The notes under the pieces: generated by a model
What the model saw: only the letters and a program-made list of their open reading frames with translations
What the model was told of the DNA's origin: nothing
Database searches by the model: none
DNA from: Lantana camara
Lineage: Eukaryota; Streptophyta; Magnoliopsida; Lamiales; Verbenaceae
Direction of reading: 5' to 3'
NCBI GenBank assembly: GCA_037501455.1
Contig: CM074857.1
Coordinates: forward strand, 32,942,001-33,006,000
DNA length: 64,000 nucleotides
Shown here: in pieces, positions 1 to 12,100 of the stretch
How the letters are laid out: every line of letters starts with the position of its first letter
Position numbering within the stretch: the first letter of the stretch is position 1
Position numbers and translations under genes: made by a program

Positions 1-292
1 TATTAGAAATATAATTGGATAAGGTTTCCAAATTATAAAACATTATAGCGTAATCCTACTCAACGAATCTAGACTACTAATAATTCTAATTCTAATCAGA
101 TTTTAATAAATCTCTTTTAATATCTATAAATACTAACCTAATACTTAAAATTTATAACAGAAAATTTTGTTTTTCTATCAACACGAGATTTGAGTATTTG
201 GTTCCATCGAACATCCTATACCAAAAGACATTTTGTTTTTCTATCAACACGGTTTTCTATCAACACTTGAGCTACAATCGAACAAAAGAATA

Positions 293-457
293 CTCATCAT
301 ATTTTTAGGTAAATTCTTAAATTACATATCTTCTATTCAAAAGTGTGAAAAATATTGTGTTAGATACTTCTATCTCATCATATTTTTAGGTAAATTCTTA
401 AATTAACTATCTTCTATTCAAAAGTGTGTGATAAATATTGTTTTAGATACTTCTATC
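293..457. repeat. Two-copy tandem duplication, 81-bp period
   Basis: Two adjacent copies of a unit beginning CTCATCATATTTTTAGG start at 293 and 374. They differ by a few substitutions and a small insertion. The region is AT-rich and noncoding. Confidence 0.85.
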
Positions 458-580
458 CAAAAGTGTATTTACCTAAATTGTGGAGTGTGATATTGTGTTA
501 GATACTGTTCACTAGAAAATTAAAGAAAAAAAAATGATAAAATAGTTGCGCCAGCCATGCATATGTTAGTAATTTTCTCT

Positions 581-750
581 TTTACAACTCTTGATTATAG
601 TAAATAGTCAAAAAGTCCATAAATAATATTAAAAAGTAGAGAAAGACTGATAAATATAAAAATACCATTTTACAACTCTTGATTATAGTAAATAGTCAAA
701 AAGTCCATAAATAATATTAAAAAGTAGAGAAAGGCTGATAAATATAAAGA
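581..750. repeat. Two-copy tandem duplication, 87-bp period
   Basis: A unit beginning TTTACAACTCTTGATTATAG occurs at 581 and again at 668, nearly identical over the whole period. It lies in noncoding AT-rich DNA. Confidence 0.9.
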
Positions 751-910
751 AAATATTTAGATACTGCTCACGTAAGAAATTAAAGAGAAAAAAATGATAT
801 CTCTATATTCGTATCCTTTTTTATAAATTAATACTCAAATATATAATTTTTATAAATTTAAATTAATCGTAATTCACAAGCATTTAATTGGTGGGTCAAC
901 TATTTAAAAT

Positions 911-1187
911 GATTATATAATTGGTGGAGGTTTGATCTATACACACAAATTTCACCTGAAGTTTCAGAAATTACAAAAAGCCCCCTTGACGTACTGTATG
1001 ATTCGGCCTAATGCATGCTATTGATAAGTAAGTTTCAAGAGCGAAGTAGGATATTTATAAAAACAATATTCATCAATTCGGATGTAATATACATATTTTA
1101 ATGTGGAAAGTTTTGTAATTTCTCAAACTTTAGGGGAATTTTGTGCAATTAGGTCAAACCTTAGGGTAAGCTCGGGTAATTATCCCT
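911..1187. mobile_element. Degenerate MITE-like inverted repeat
   Basis: The right end reads GTAATTATCCCT preceded by GAGGTTTGA-type and AATTTCTCAAAC-type blocks, as in the MITE family at 22329-23515 and 43902-44623. The left end is only weakly recognisable (GGAGGTTTGATC, CAGAAATTAC). Boundaries are approximate and no target-site duplication was found. Confidence 0.35.
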
Positions 1188-1288
1188 AAATTTTTTAGAT
1201 TCTTGAAAAAAACTAGACCTAATAAAAGATAAAAGAAGGGCAGGAAAGACTTTCTTTATTTGAAGATCGCTACTTTAATTAGCTTAAC

Positions 1289-1562
1289 TCACCACACTTC
1301 CCTAACATCCTTAACTCCTCTCCGCTCACCCTCACACGCATATATAATCGACAGAGTCACAAAACCTCCATGCTTTTTCAGCTCCATCCTCAGAATTTTA
1401 GAAATCTTTTCAGCAAGATCTCTCCTTTCATGGATTTTGCAGCCATTGAGGAAAGCTCCAATAGTTGAATCAGTGAGGTCCGCCCCAATTTGTTTAACAA
1501 TATCATAAGTCTTCTTTATTCTCCCATAACGGCACAGAAGATCAATAAGACATGAGTAATGC
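1289..1562 (-). pseudogene. PPR protein fragment (C-terminal E-type region)
   Basis: An uninterrupted minus-strand frame of about 90 codons ends at a TGA at 1291-1289. It begins HYSCLIDLLCRYGRI, contains GAFLNGCKIHERRDLAEKI and ends with a LSIIYAC...VREVW block. This is the layout of the last PPR motif plus the E extension of plant PLS-class pentatricopeptide repeat proteins, which act in organellar RNA editing or processing. No homologous sequence continues upstream, and there is no start codon, transit peptide or repeat array, so this is a truncated relic. The matching plus-strand open frame over the same bases is a shadow. Family assignment is by motif recognition only. Confidence 0.75.
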
Positions 1563-2279
1563 TTATAATGTAAAAACAGGATTCTTCATAAAATATAATT
1601 AAAACTCCTTCAATTTAGAAAATATATAAATGTACTAGAGTGATGAATACAAGCTCAAAAAAATAAAATTTCTATTATCAAATGAAACACATTACCTTTC
1701 TCTACATGCACATACAAATATTCGTGTTTAAGAAATATTACTCATTAATAGATTATGAGTATAACCAAACGTAACGTTGTCACATTAGTTGATGTTAAAT
1801 ATGTGATTAACACTTATGAAAGAAAAGTGAGAGTTTGTCGAAAGGACCTAGAGCAAATACAATTAGATAGTACCCTATCATGCCGGTAGTAGAGAAAGAT
1901 ATACAGTGACCATGGAAGAAGTTATGGTATAAAATTAGGAGGTTTGGATGAGGCTTATACTTAACCTAAAAACTAATTAGTACATATTACCAATAATAAT
2001 TTTGTATTATAATTAATTAATTAATTAAAATAATAATTAAATTTCACATGAGATTTCATTAGTATATTTAAATTTTAAAATTTTGATATTTTCAAATAAT
2101 TTTATTTTAATATTTTAATAATTATAAATTTTAGATACTTTAAGTTGGAATCATTGTTCTAATACAATGGTCAATTAGCACTTTTTAATATGCTAAAAAA
2201 AAAGAGGAAGTTTTCTTAAAAAGAATTTGCAAATGTTATATATAAGAAAAACAAGATAAATATTGAATAGATTTGAAGA
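1563..2279. other. AT-rich intergenic DNA, nothing recognised
   Basis: No open frame with family motifs, RNA gene or clear repeat was seen. The stretch 1990-2150 is almost entirely A and T. Confidence 0.6.
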
Positions 2280-5195
2280 AAGAATTGATGGCGGAATTTA
2301 ACAAACTATTGAAACAAGAAGATATTATTTGGTTTCAGAAGTCAAGAATTAACCGACTTCAATTTGGGGATAAAAATACACGCTTTTTTCATCTCTCAAA
2401 CATAACCAGAAGGAAGAATTGTGTAAATGCTTAAAAATAGGTGATGAATGGAATAATGACCAACTAAAGCAACACACTTGGGAGTACTATACCAAACTAT
2501 TCGATGGATATACCATCGAATGGTCACGAACCTTAGGGTGGTAGCGGAAATATAACTTGGCAAGAACGACCTCAAATGAGGAAACCCTAAGGGTAGTGAA
2601 GAGCATCCACCCATATAAAACGTTAGGATCAGATGGTTTCTAATCATACTTTTTCAGGACCTATTAGGACATAACAAGAGACTCTCGGTGGTGAAATTCA
2701 CAAATGATTGCATGAAGAGAAAATCAATTCCCATGTAGGCTTGCAAAATGTTTATTTGCCATATTTCGAAAGTTAATGCTAAAAAAAAAAAAAAAAAAAA
2801 AATAAAAAATTTTACCCATTACAATATCTTGGTACTTCAAGAAGTGTTACACACGTTACATCACTCCAAAGACAAAAAGGGGGCATGGTGCTAAAATTGG
2901 ATCTTGAAAAGAAGTACGACAAAGTTTGGTGGAATTTTCTAAGGGAAACTCTAACTTTCTTCGAATCCCAACAAAAATCATCAATATCATCATGAGCGAA
3001 GTGGAGGGGATAAAATCGGAGATTCTATGGAATGGTGAACTGACGGAGGTTATACAGATAACATGTGGCATTAGACAATGGGATCCACTCTCGCTTTATT
3101 TGTTTGTGCTTTGTACGGAAAGATTTATGTATATGGTTGAGAAAGTTATTTCGACCAAATAATGGAGACCAATTGCGGTATGTTAGGGGGACCCTTAGAC
3201 CTCACATTTAATTTGCTTTTTGTGGACGATTTAATATTTTGAGCCAAAGTTAACATGGATGAAGTGATATGCATTTAAAGTGAGGTTTAGGCATTTGCAA
3301 GGTACCAGACCTCAAATTGAAATTGATCAGATCACACGTATTGTTCGCACCTTATGTATCAAATAATTTAGAACAACAGGTTAGTAAAATTTTGGGTATG
3401 GAAAGTACAACCAACTTAGAGAAATAGGGGGTGCAGACGAATTTTAATCGAAACTATAGTGAGCTTTTCTCAAAGGTGATTGAGAGGGCAAAAAAGCTCA
3501 TTCGGGATAGAAAGCCAAAATGCTAAACATTGTCAGACAATTATATTTATTCGGTTTATCATGAGTCAAATTCCATCTAACATATGTCTACGAATTGACT
3601 CACCAATCACGCGTGCGATAAACTTAGTCGACTCAATCGCAAGTTTCTTTAGGTGACTAAAATAATAAAGAAATGAACTCATATTGTAGGGTGAAACAAG
3701 GTGACTAAAAAGAAGCGAGAATGAGAAATGGGTATTAGAGAAGCCAACAAAAAAATAGCAATGTTCGCTAAAATAGGATGGGGAATGCTCAACAAGAAGA
3801 CAACGCTGCGGAGTTAGATATATAAGAAAAGATATTTAAAAGAGGGGGGAAGGGATATTCTTGAAAGTAAGCCTCAACTTTTGGCTTCTCGAGCATGAAA
3901 GAGGATTGTTAGAAGTATTTGGTTCGGTAAACCATTTTACAAATACTGGAAGATTGGAAACGGTGATGGGGTGTCTTTATAGAATGATAGATGGTTATCA
4001 CAAGGAAAACTAACCGACATATTGAAAGATAACATTTATGAGGAAAATAAAGTTTTTATGACATATGATCTCAATGGAATATATAAAAAATAGAGCATAG
4101 CTAAGCTGAAAATAAAAGGAGACGAAACTAAATATAAATAATATAAAGTTGGTGAAACTAATGGTAATTCCTCCAATAAAATAATCTATAATCTACTTTA
4201 TGGTATCGAATGAGATATGCGAGAAAATACTAGAAACAAATTTAGAAATTATCTTGCCCTTAAAAGTTCAAGATTTTCTTGTGACTTTGCCAGCATGATT
4301 GCTTGCACACGAATGCATTGAAGTATGACTGAAAATTTAGGGAAACCGATATATGTACATGTTGTTGTACAAGACGTGAAGATGTGGATCACGTGTTGAG
4401 AAGCTGTCCGCTTGCATTTCAGGTGTGGAACAAGATTGTTGATATGTAGACTGTTCGAAATCTTCGTGACTTGTAAGGTTCGAAATGGCTCGAAGAGACC
4501 TTTTAACAACAAAGTTCAGAGCAACATGTTACCAGAAGGTCCTGGGTAGATTGTCTTGATCTCAACGCTCTACAATCTTTGAAAAATACGAAACTGATGA
4601 AGCTACTAGAATATTATGAAGTCAAGCAATGTCATTATTCACCACATAGAAGAGTTATCTGAGTCCTTGGCACTAATTAGTGAAGACAAAAAACATAGGC
4701 AAAAGAAAACATGCGTTGAGTTAATTACCTTGGAATAAACGCGAGAAGGGATGGGTGAAACAAGATTTAGATGAAAGTTTTATAGCCACATCAGCAATGC
4801 TTCGACTAGGAACATCATTCAAGATGACAGTGGAAGATGGGTGATAAGATATTCTATAAATTTTGGTAGAGTTTCAACAAAAGTGATGAAGTTATTAGGC
4901 TTATGTGAAGGATTAAAGCTAGCTTGGGAGAGACGCATTATGAAGATTAATATGGAGATTGATTCGGAGACGGTGGTGAAATGTATAATAAAGAAGGATT
5001 ATAAAGAGCACCCCATGAAAAATTTAATATTTGATTGTCGAAATTTACTCCTCAAGCTCTAGGAAGCTCAGATTGAGCATATTCCGATAGAAAGAAACAT
5101 TATGGTGGATAAATTAGTGAGGATAGACCACAAGGTTCGAAATGGTTACTGAGTTTAGGATGGTCTACCAACGGACTTGAATAAATCTTAACTTG
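2280..5195 (+). pseudogene. L1-type LINE reverse transcriptase relic, copy 1
   Basis: Fragments in all three forward frames line up in the order of a plant L1-type LINE ORF2, from the linker after the endonuclease to the 3' end. The linker motif WFQKSR...GDKNTRFFH is near 2330-2391. RT block KGGMVLKLDLEKKYDKVW is near 2877-2930. CGIRQWDPLS (normally RQGDPLSP) is near 3066-3095, and FVDDLIF (normally F-ADD) is near 3219-3240. A C-terminal zinc-binding region with EDVDHVLRSCP lies near 4360-4415. An RNase H segment (LLGLCEGLKLAWER, EIDSETVVKCI) lies at 4840-5050. No endonuclease domain was seen upstream, and numerous stops and frameshifts make it dead. The A-run at 2781-2802 is internal, not a 3' tail. 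Confidence 0.85.
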
Positions 5196-5742
5196 AGGCT
5201 ACTATTCCTCTGTTGGTTTACAAAAAATCCAATACATTAACATACAAATGTGAAGAGGGTGATTCTTATAGAAAATGCAATAACCTTTACATATTGAGTT
5301 ATAGCAAAGAAACATTTCAAAACTTTATTTAAAAATCAAAGATAAATCACAAATTATATTAATGAAAACCAAATTATAGAAAGAATAAAGTACATATAAT
5401 TAAGTATTTTATATGATCTTTTAAATTTTTTAATTTAAATTTTATATATGTCTTTTCATATACATTATCCATTTTAAATATTTTATTTTTATACTGTAAC
5501 ATAATTACAAATATATATTTTGATTGTTTCTTTATGAATCGAATATTTTTCTAATTTAAATTTTTACTTATTAGATATGGTTTGAAAGGGAAATTTCAAA
5601 TAAAATGTTTTGTATGTGTAGTTTTACAAAATCAAATTGATTCATTAAAAATTTTATTATATTTATTTAATTAAATTAGATACTTTTAATAAATTAATTT
5701 ACTCAATAAACATAATAATTAAACTTATCGAAATAAACTGAA

Positions 5743-5775
5743 TGATAAACGTGCAACGCATGTTGATTTTGCTAG
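5743..5775 (+). mobile_element. Helitron-like 3' terminus (copy 1, degenerate)
   Basis: The sequence AACGTGCAACGCATGTT can form a short hairpin (one mismatch in the stem) and is followed by GATTTTG and then CTAG at 5772-5775. Helitrons end in CTRR preceded by a GC-rich hairpin about 10 bases upstream. The base after CTAG is A, not the T expected at an intact Helitron junction. The copy at 21975-21999 is cleaner. Confidence 0.45.
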
Positions 5776-5844
5776 ACATCCAACATATAAAAAATACAAA
5801 CTTTTAACGTGCATCAATAAGTACCTATACAGAGGCTATACAGA

Positions 5845-7875
5845 TAACATGTGACAATAGACCAGGGGATCCACTCTCACTTTATTTTTTTGTGCTTTGT
5901 ATGAAAAGATTTATATATATGATTGAGATAGTTGTTTCGACCAAATAATGGAGGATGTCTAGGAGACCCTTAGATCTCACACTTGCGTTTTAAAGACGAC
6001 ATAATATTTTGAGCTAAAGTTATTGTGGATGGAACGATGTGCATTTAAAGTGAGGTTTAGGCGTTTGCAAGGTACCAGACCTCAAATTGAACTTGAGCAA
6101 ATCACACGTATTATTCGCACCTTGTGTCAAATAATATAGAACAACATGTTAGTGAAATTTTGGGTATGGAAAGTACAAACAACTTAGGGACCTAGGGGGT
6201 GCAGACGAACTTTGGTCGAAATTATAGTAAGCTTTTCTCGATGGTGATTGAGAGGGTAAAAAAACTCCTTCAGGATAGAAAGCCAAAATGCTAAATATTG
6301 TTTGACAATTACATTTATTCGGTTTATCATGAGCTCGAATCCCATCTACCATATGCCTACGAATTGGCTCCCCAATCACGCATGCGATAAACTTGATCGA
6401 CTCAATCGTAAGTTTTTTTCGGTGACTAATATAACAAAGAAATGAACCCATCTTATAGGGTGAAAGAAGTTGACTAGATAGAAGTGAGAATGGGGATTAG
6501 GAGTTTTAAAAGCAAAAAAAAATAAAATAAAATAGTATAGTGATGTTTACTAAAATAGGATGAGGAATGCTCAACAAGAAGACAACACAGCAGAGCTAGA
6601 TACATAAGAAAAGATATTTAAAAGAGGGAGAAGAGATATTCTAGAAAGTAAGCCTCAACTTTTGGCTCCTCGAGTGTGAAAGAGAATTGTTAGAAGTATT
6701 TGGTTGGCAGAACCGTTTTACAAATATTGAAGGATTGAAAACAATGACGGGGTGCCTTTATAGAATGATAGATGGTTACCACAAGGCAGACTAACCGATA
6801 TATTGAAAGATAACATTTATGAGGAGAATAAAGTTCTTATGACATATGATCTCATTGGAATAGATAAAAAATGGAACATAGCTAAATTGAAAACAAAAGG
6901 GGACAAAAATTAAATATAAATAATATAAAGTGTGGTGAAACTAACGATAATTTCTCCTATAAAATGGCCTATAGTCTACTAATGGCCCAAAATTTTAGTC
7001 AAAAACTCATGAATGCATTAAAGTATGACTGAAAATTTGGGGAAAACGATATAAGTACAAGTTGTTGTACAAGATGTAAAGATGTGGATCACGTGCTGAG
7101 AAGCTGTCCGTTCACACTTCGGGTGTGGAACAAGATTGTTGATATGTAGACTGGTCGAAATCTTTTTGGCTTGTAAGGTTCGGAATGGCTCGAAGAGAGA
7201 TTTTAACAACAAAGTTTAGAGCAACATGTTACCATAATGTCTTGGGTAGATTGCCTTGATCTCAACACTCTGCAATCTTTGAAAAACACGAAACTGATGA
7301 AGCTATTAGAATATTATGAGGTCTAGAAACGTCACTCTTCACCATATAAATGAGTTACCTGAGTCCTTGGTACTAATTGGTGAGGACAAAAAACATAGGC
7401 AAAAGAAAAAATTCGAGAAGGGATGGGTGAAACAAGATTTAGATGGAAGCTTTTATAGCCACACCAGCAATGCTTCGACTAGGAGCGTCATTCAAGATGA
7501 CAATGGAAGATGGGTGCTAAGATACTCTATAAATATTGGTAGAGTTCCAACAAAAATGACGGAGTTATTAGGCTTACATGAGGGATTAAAGCTAGCTTGG
7601 GATCGAGAGGCGCATTCGGAAGATTAATATGGAGATTGATTCGGAGACGTTGGTGAAATGCTTAACAAAGAAGGATTACAAAAAACAACCCATAAAAAAA
7701 CATAATATTTGATTGCCAAAATTTACTCCTCAGGCCCCTAGGAAGCTCGGATTGAGCACATCCTGAGAGAAAGAAACATCATGGTGGATAAATCAGTGAG
7801 AATAGACCACAAGATTCAAGATGGTTACTGGGTGTAGGATGGTCTACCAACAGAGTTGAATAAGTCTTAGTTTGA
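5845..7875 (+). pseudogene. L1-type LINE relic, copy 2 (starts inside the RT)
   Basis: Colinear with copy 1 from the middle of its RT domain: the degraded RQGDPLS region near 5855-5890, the zinc-binding segment with KDVDHVLRSCP near 7065-7115, and RNase H fragments (LLGLHEGLKLAWDR, 7316-7640). Frames are broken throughout. Its left edge coincides with the end of the Helitron-like terminus of copy 1, which suggests duplication rather than an independent 5'-truncated LINE insertion. Confidence 0.8.
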
Positions 7876-8180
7876 GGTTACTATTCCTCTGTTGGGTTGT
7901 AAAGAATCCATCACATTAAGATACAAATCTGAAGAGAATGACTCCTATAGAAAATGCAATAACCTTTACATTTGGAGTTATAATAAAGTAACATTTCAGA
8001 ATTTTATATAAAAATTAAAGATAAGTCATGAATTATATTAATGAAAACCAAATAATAGAAAGAATAAAGTACATATAATTAACATAGTATTTTATATGAT
8101 CTTTTAAAATTTTAAATTTATATTTTGTATATATGTCTTTTCATTTATATTATCTATTTTAAATATTTTATTTTTATACA

Positions 8181-9030
8181 TGATGAGGCTCAGAAACGCA
8201 CTCGAATCAGAGCCGTCCACGTGTCGCCATCGACTGACTTGAAGACTACACGCTCGCATTGATGGGCTCGTGAGCCAATCCAGCCCACTCACTTGCCAAC
8301 TAAGTCAGGCCATTGGGCCTCGGATAATTGGTCAGGTAAAGGGCCAGAGCCGACCGGCTTAGCGCTCGCATCTTGGCCCTCAGGGTTATCCTTCTCAGGG
8401 AAGCACCCACGCGGGGACCCCATTCTTGGTGCTCGGTGTTTTGACGCTCGAAGGTCATCTGTCGCGGAGGATCCATCCGTGCACTTTTCGAGCGTCATCG
8501 CGCTCGTAAATGATCCCACCTCCCCTGCGAGGGATCCGAACCTTAGCAAGGAGGACTTTGGGCCTTCCTTTCACGTGACCCTCGCCAACAACCTCTGACA
8601 CAAAGGTAGTGCACACTTTGTACCTGACACGCCGCCCCCTTTTCAGAGACGTCATTCTCATACCATCACGGGATGCCACGTGTTAGGGCAACACAGGTTT
8701 GGGACCACCTGGTCTATTTACCCATTTACCCTCACCCCTAACATATAAATAGAGGAGAACGTGTGCTTTCTCCCCCAAGCAATCTTCTGCATACCTTTCA
8801 CACTGGGCATTCCCTCTCTCCATTTTTCTGCATCTTCCTAAGCTCCGTGATCATCTCACCACAATTGCATCACCATTAATTCTTGCACTCTTGGTGTTAT
8901 CCTAGCTGGAAGAACCCACGCATAAAAAGGAAACCCAGTTCCTGAGGCTTTCACGCCTGTGATGGTCTTCCCCTTCTAACAAATATTAAAGTGTTGTTGC
9001 ATTTAGGAAGCTCAGATTCCTGCACCATCA
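8181..9030 (+). repeat. Element 1 left (5') LTR
   Basis: 850 bp, TG...CA termini. It differs from the right LTR at one position only (A at 8578 versus G at 20757). Small open frames in it are also present in the other LTR and are not genes. Confidence 0.97.
8744..8751 (+). promoter_or_regulatory. TATA box of element 1 LTR promoter
   Basis: TATAAATA within ACATATAAATAGAGG, about 290 bp before the LTR end, the usual place for the U3/R promoter. The same box is at 20923-20930 in the right LTR. Confidence 0.75.
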
Positions 9031-9034
9031 TTTT

Positions 9035-9052
9035 TGGCGCCGTCTGTGGGAA
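9035..9052 (+). other. Primer binding site, element 1
   Basis: TGGCGCCGTCTGTGGGAA begins four bases after the LTR end. It starts with TGG, complementary to a tRNA CCA end. The same motif serves element 2 (35281-35298, minus), and a mutated version is in element 3. The tRNA species was not identified. Confidence 0.8.
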
Positions 9053-9114
9053 ACCATCGCCGCTTTCTCCTTCCCATAAAGTTAGTCGAGATATAACACC
9101 CTTAAATCCTGAAA

Positions 9115-12100
9115 ATGGTAACTGCGACGAAATCTGGAGCAGTAGGAGAGAAGGGCGCTCTTCCCCCCGTCCACGAAGAGAACGCGGAGAGCAATGCCCC
9201 CGCCGGAGGAACAAACCCCCCAGCTGCCGGAAATGGGGGCGAGAACATAGAGCCGGTGGCGGCAGCGCCCCCACTAGGTGGGGACGTTGTGGGAGGACCT
9301 AGTACCGTTGCTCCGCCGGTAGCTCACACCGCCCATGCTTTCTACCCTTACTCAGGGGTGTATCCCATGGCCATGCCCCCTCCGGGATACCCCTTTGTGC
9401 AGCCTGGAATGATGCCCGGGATGACGCCGGCGATCCAACCTTATCAGGTGGGAACCCTGAATCTCCCCACGTCGTTACCAAGGGAAATACAAGGGGTGGA
9501 GATGCCCCAAGTTACAACCCAGCAGCTTCAGGCGCTGTACGCGCAGTGCGAGAGCCAGGCCGTCCAGAACGCCTGAGAGCATTTCATGGCAGCGTATTTC
9601 CCCTCGCAGGCTAGCGCTCGTATGGCCCCGCCTCTTGGTGGGCTCCCTGCGCATCCCTTGGCGATGGCCCAAAATGCTCTAAGGGCACAGCAACCTCCCC
9701 CACCACCGAATCAAGAAAATGAAGCCCCACCGAGGGTCCAGCAAGAACGACCGCCTGTAGGAGATGAAAGGGTCCCTCGAAATGAGGCGGCCGGAGATAA
9801 TGAAGAAGTCCAATCGAGGGCCACAAGGAGGGCAAACCGCAGAAATGTTGGTGACCCTCAACTGGCCGCAGTACAAGACCAAACCAGAGGGCTCCAAAAT
9901 GTGGTAGAGCAGCTCTCTCGAGCAAGGTCTCAAGTCCCCCGTGAGGGGGACGAGAGGTCCAAGGCCAGAGATGCTCGCCGACCGCGCAGCCCAACTTCCC
10001 GCCGAAGGAGAGAAGCCAACTATGAAGATCCCGAGGACAGAGATTATAGAATCATGACAGGCGATTCACCCCTCGTTGAGGAGGTACTGATGACTCGCGC
10101 AGGGAAGGGCAAAATCCCCTCGTCTGTCAATAGGTACGATGGAACCACTGATCCAGCCGAGCACCTGGATCACTTTATGCATTTGATGCATTTATATGAT
10201 CACCCCAACAACTATTGGGCCAAAGTGTTCGTCACTTCCCTCACTGGAATGGCCCAAGACTGGTACAAAAAACTACCCCCACGCTCGATTCGGGGGTATT
10301 ATGACTTAACAGATGCCTTCGTCAGCCACTTCAACTCCTTAAAAGCACCGGCCCCAGCCGCAACAGCCCTGTACAGCTTGGTCCAGGGGCCGAATGAGAC
10401 CCTTCGGTCTTTCATGGGAAGATTTAACAAGGAGATCTTGCTGGTGGAGAAGCCCTCGATGGATTTCTTGAGGCATGTTCTTTTCGGAGCTATAAATATG
10501 AAACACTATGTCAGCAAAGAATTTGTGGAGGAGGTGGCCAAGAAAAAGCCTCGCTCGTTGATGGAAATAAGGGACATCGCTGACTCGTTTTTCACCCTCG
10601 AAGATATGTATCTTGCGAGGGATCAGAAGATGGCGAACGCCCCTCGCACCCACAAACCCTTTGAGGAGAGAGGAGATTTAACCAGAGGTCGCCGTCGCAG
10701 CCCTATCCCTGCTCGTCGGCACTCTCCCCCTCGGAAATTCGAGCGAGTCCCCCTCAACCGCCCTATAGCGGAAGTGTATGCTATGGCGGACAAAAAGCTG
10801 TTCAAAAGGCCATCAAGGCTAAGGGAAACCGAGTCCCAAAAGCGCTCGGGAAAATACTGCGCTTTCCACAAGCAGAAAGGGCACGACACCAGCGAATGCC
10901 GGCAGCTTGAGAGTGAAATTCAGAGGCTGATCGCCGGGGGGCATCTTAAGGAGTTCGTTAAGGTGTTGGAACGTTACGACGAGCATTGTGCAGAGCGAGC
11001 ACGCTCCAGGGGAAGGAGCCGTTCACGCTCACGAAGTCCCCGACGCCATCGTCCCGAGCCCAGTGATCATGGAAAAGGGAAAGCTCCTGATATGGAAAAT
11101 CAACCCTTCGCAGTCATTCACATGATTGCTGGTGGACCCTCGGGAGGCGACTCGAACGCTTCCCGACGTCGCTACATCAGGAGCTATGACCAGAGATCTT
11201 CTCAACCAAAGCCAGTGCTCTCCCTTCGACAACCCTCAAGCACCGAGAAAGATGAGAGCGTAGGCTTCACAGAGAAAGATTTAGAGCATATTGTAACACC
11301 CCATGGGGTCGGTGAAACCTCTGACTGCCCCATGGTGGTTAGTTTAGATGTGCACAATCACGTTGTAAAGAGGGTTTTAATTGATAGTGGAAGCTCCGTG
11401 AATGTTTTGCCTTACTCCACATTCCAGAAGATGAACATCACAAACATCCCGCTCGAACCTCTTAGAACAGCCCTTGTCGGCTTTGGGGGTTCCGAGATCG
11501 TCCCTCGCGGACAAATTCGCTTGGCCACCTCTTTTGGTCGCGCCCCACAGCGAAAAACTTTAAATGTTCTTTATGTGGTAGTCGAAGTGGACCTACCATA
11601 CAACATCATCATTGGGCGCCCGGCTCTCGTCGACTTCAAGGCGATAATTTCCACCTATCATCAAAAAGTCAAGTTTCCCACTCCCAAGGGAACGGGGGAG
11701 GCACTGTGCAATGTAAAGGAAGCATGGGAATGCTACGTACTTTCCCTTCGGAGCCACAAGCCAAAACAACCCACCCAGGCGGGCTCCACTAAGAAGTCTG
11801 TTGACTTCCCCAAATTGGATGAAGATGGCCCCGAGCGCAAGAGGGCCAAGCTCTATAAGAAGAAGAATAAGAAGAAGGCCAATGGTAAACCCGAGGGTGC
11901 TGGCAACTCGCCCCCCGGCGAGGTTGGGGTTTCTTCCTCGGAAGACGAGGATCCGATCCCCTCGGAAGGTAATAACGGAAATGTCACCGGAAAGAAAAGG
12001 GCGCTCGAATTGCCGAGGCCTGAAATAAGAATGGAGCCTACAGAAAACTTCCGGACCATCGAATTGGAACCCGGGAATCCCGACAAGGTCACGCAGATAG

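Larger units (their letters stand above)
3045..8180 (+). repeat. Tandem segmental duplication of the LINE 3' part plus flank
   Basis: The stretch from about 3045 to 5775 is repeated from about 5845 onward with the same order of LINE RT, zinc, RNase H and AT-rich 3' flank. The flank match (from the TTCCTCTGTTGG block through ATTTTATATGATCTTTT) shows that more than the LINE was copied. The second copy is interrupted at 8181 by element 1 and resumes after 21209. Confidence 0.8.

Noticed and set aside
2781..2802. A-run as the poly-A tail of a LINE
   Set aside because: RT motifs continue in order on the 3' side, so the run is internal.
8289..8679. Overlapping open frames of 74-101 codons inside the element 1 LTRs (also at 20468-20858)
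   Set aside because: They occur identically in both LTRs, overlap on both strands and show no protein motifs; they are GC-rich LTR shadows.
9035..9052. Assigning a specific primer tRNA to the PBS
   Set aside because: The 18 bases were not matched with confidence to a remembered plant tRNA 3' end; a tRNA search is needed.
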